From positions 1,586,073 to 1,650,072 of the forward strand of contig NC_087063.1 in assembly GCF_963678635.1 (NCBI RefSeq): DNA of 64,000 nucleotides, read 5' to 3'. This stretch comes from Symsagittifera roscoffensis (taxonomy: Eukaryota > Xenacoelomorpha > Acoela > Convolutidae). The position numbers and the translations under genes are program-made. Position 1 is the stretch's first letter, and every line of letters begins with the position of its first letter. The notes below the pieces were generated by a model, which saw nothing but the letters and a program-made list of their open reading frames with translations, did no database searches and was not told where the DNA came from. Below, one piece after another: positions 63,571-64,000 of the stretch.

Positions 63571-64000
63571 CTGGCATTTTTTTGATGGCGACACAAAAAA
63601 TTTTTTGTTTTTTTTTCAACCGCAAAACGAATTTCGTACGCAAACAAACATTTTTCGAAATTTTTTTTTGCATGCAAAATTTAATATTTTGTGTGCATAA
63701 CGTAGTCCTGGAAACGATAAAATTGGCTTTTATTTTCTTTTCACTAAATTTTTTTTTCAAAAACGCTGAAAATTCCTATTTCTTTTGTATGGGGTGTCAA
63801 TGTAAGCCTTGATCAATGTCTGATAACTTGAAAATTCAAAAATTTAAAATAATCATCATTAAAAAATTTTGCCAAAAAATAAAAGTTCGTTACTTTTCTT
63901 ATACGAATTGTGAAAAACAGCCACTTTCAGGTTGTTTGCTATGCATTGTAAATGCAAGACCGTCCAACCTTTGGTGTTTTGAGTAACCAAGGTCTTTGTC
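63571..64000. other. AT-rich non-coding end of window
   Basis: T-rich and A-rich runs, no gene recognised. Confidence 0.5.

Overview
The window is nuclear DNA of an animal, most likely an invertebrate. The reasons are a spliced host gene with a MATH-MATH-TIR architecture, several Ty3/Gypsy-type elements including one with an envelope gene, and long AT-rich introns full of decayed repeats. Nothing seen is prokaryotic. The species cannot be told from the sequence.

Host gene. On the minus strand a gene runs from at least 32410 down to a stop at 4417. Nine exons were rebuilt by hand from splice sites and reading phase, and all eight junctions agree in phase. Together they give about 566 residues: a helical N-terminal part, two MATH (TRAF-C-like) domains and a C-terminal TIR domain. 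The last intron (4771-24884) lies inside the TIR domain and is about 20 kb long, because it holds a retrovirus-like element in the opposite orientation.

The retrovirus-like element (5489-24404, plus strand, 18,916 bp). It has 410-bp TG...CA LTRs that differ at one base, a 4-bp target-site duplication (AATA), a primer-binding site and a 1.25-kb leader. Its order is: basic ORF (155 aa); Gag (910 aa, CCHC); a 209-codon open linker; protease, RT, RNase H and integrase; two small membrane-protein ORFs joined by ATGA; a 378-codon frame with no ATG at all; an envelope-like glycoprotein (872 aa, resembling chuvirus-type glycoproteins); and two post-envelope frames offset by -1. A near-perfect mini-intron lies directly after the last stop. 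Gag and Pol share one frame broken only by two TAA codons. Five frames (basic ORF, two membrane ORFs, ATG-less frame, post-envelope ORF) match nothing I recognise. This is the best candidate for a previously undescribed system.

Older elements. The left end (1-4100) holds a small tandem repeat, a duplicated giant hairpin built of short CTTAAGTCGCGCCG-like units, and an old reversed LTR. A second old LTR of the same family is near 33.2-34.65 kb. A decayed minus-strand Gypsy element is at about 42.9-45.35 kb.

Right third (46422-62539). A Gypsy-type element of another family has unusually long LTRs (about 2.2-2.5 kb) and has been rearranged. It keeps gag, protease and an integrase that has lost catalytic residues, but no RT. 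It has undergone a roughly 7.6-kb duplication and a tandem amplification of a 1,440-bp unit (LTR end, primer site, gag). Three LTR/flank junctions carry the same host flank, so these changes came after insertion. The last 1.4 kb is non-coding, with strong palindromes.
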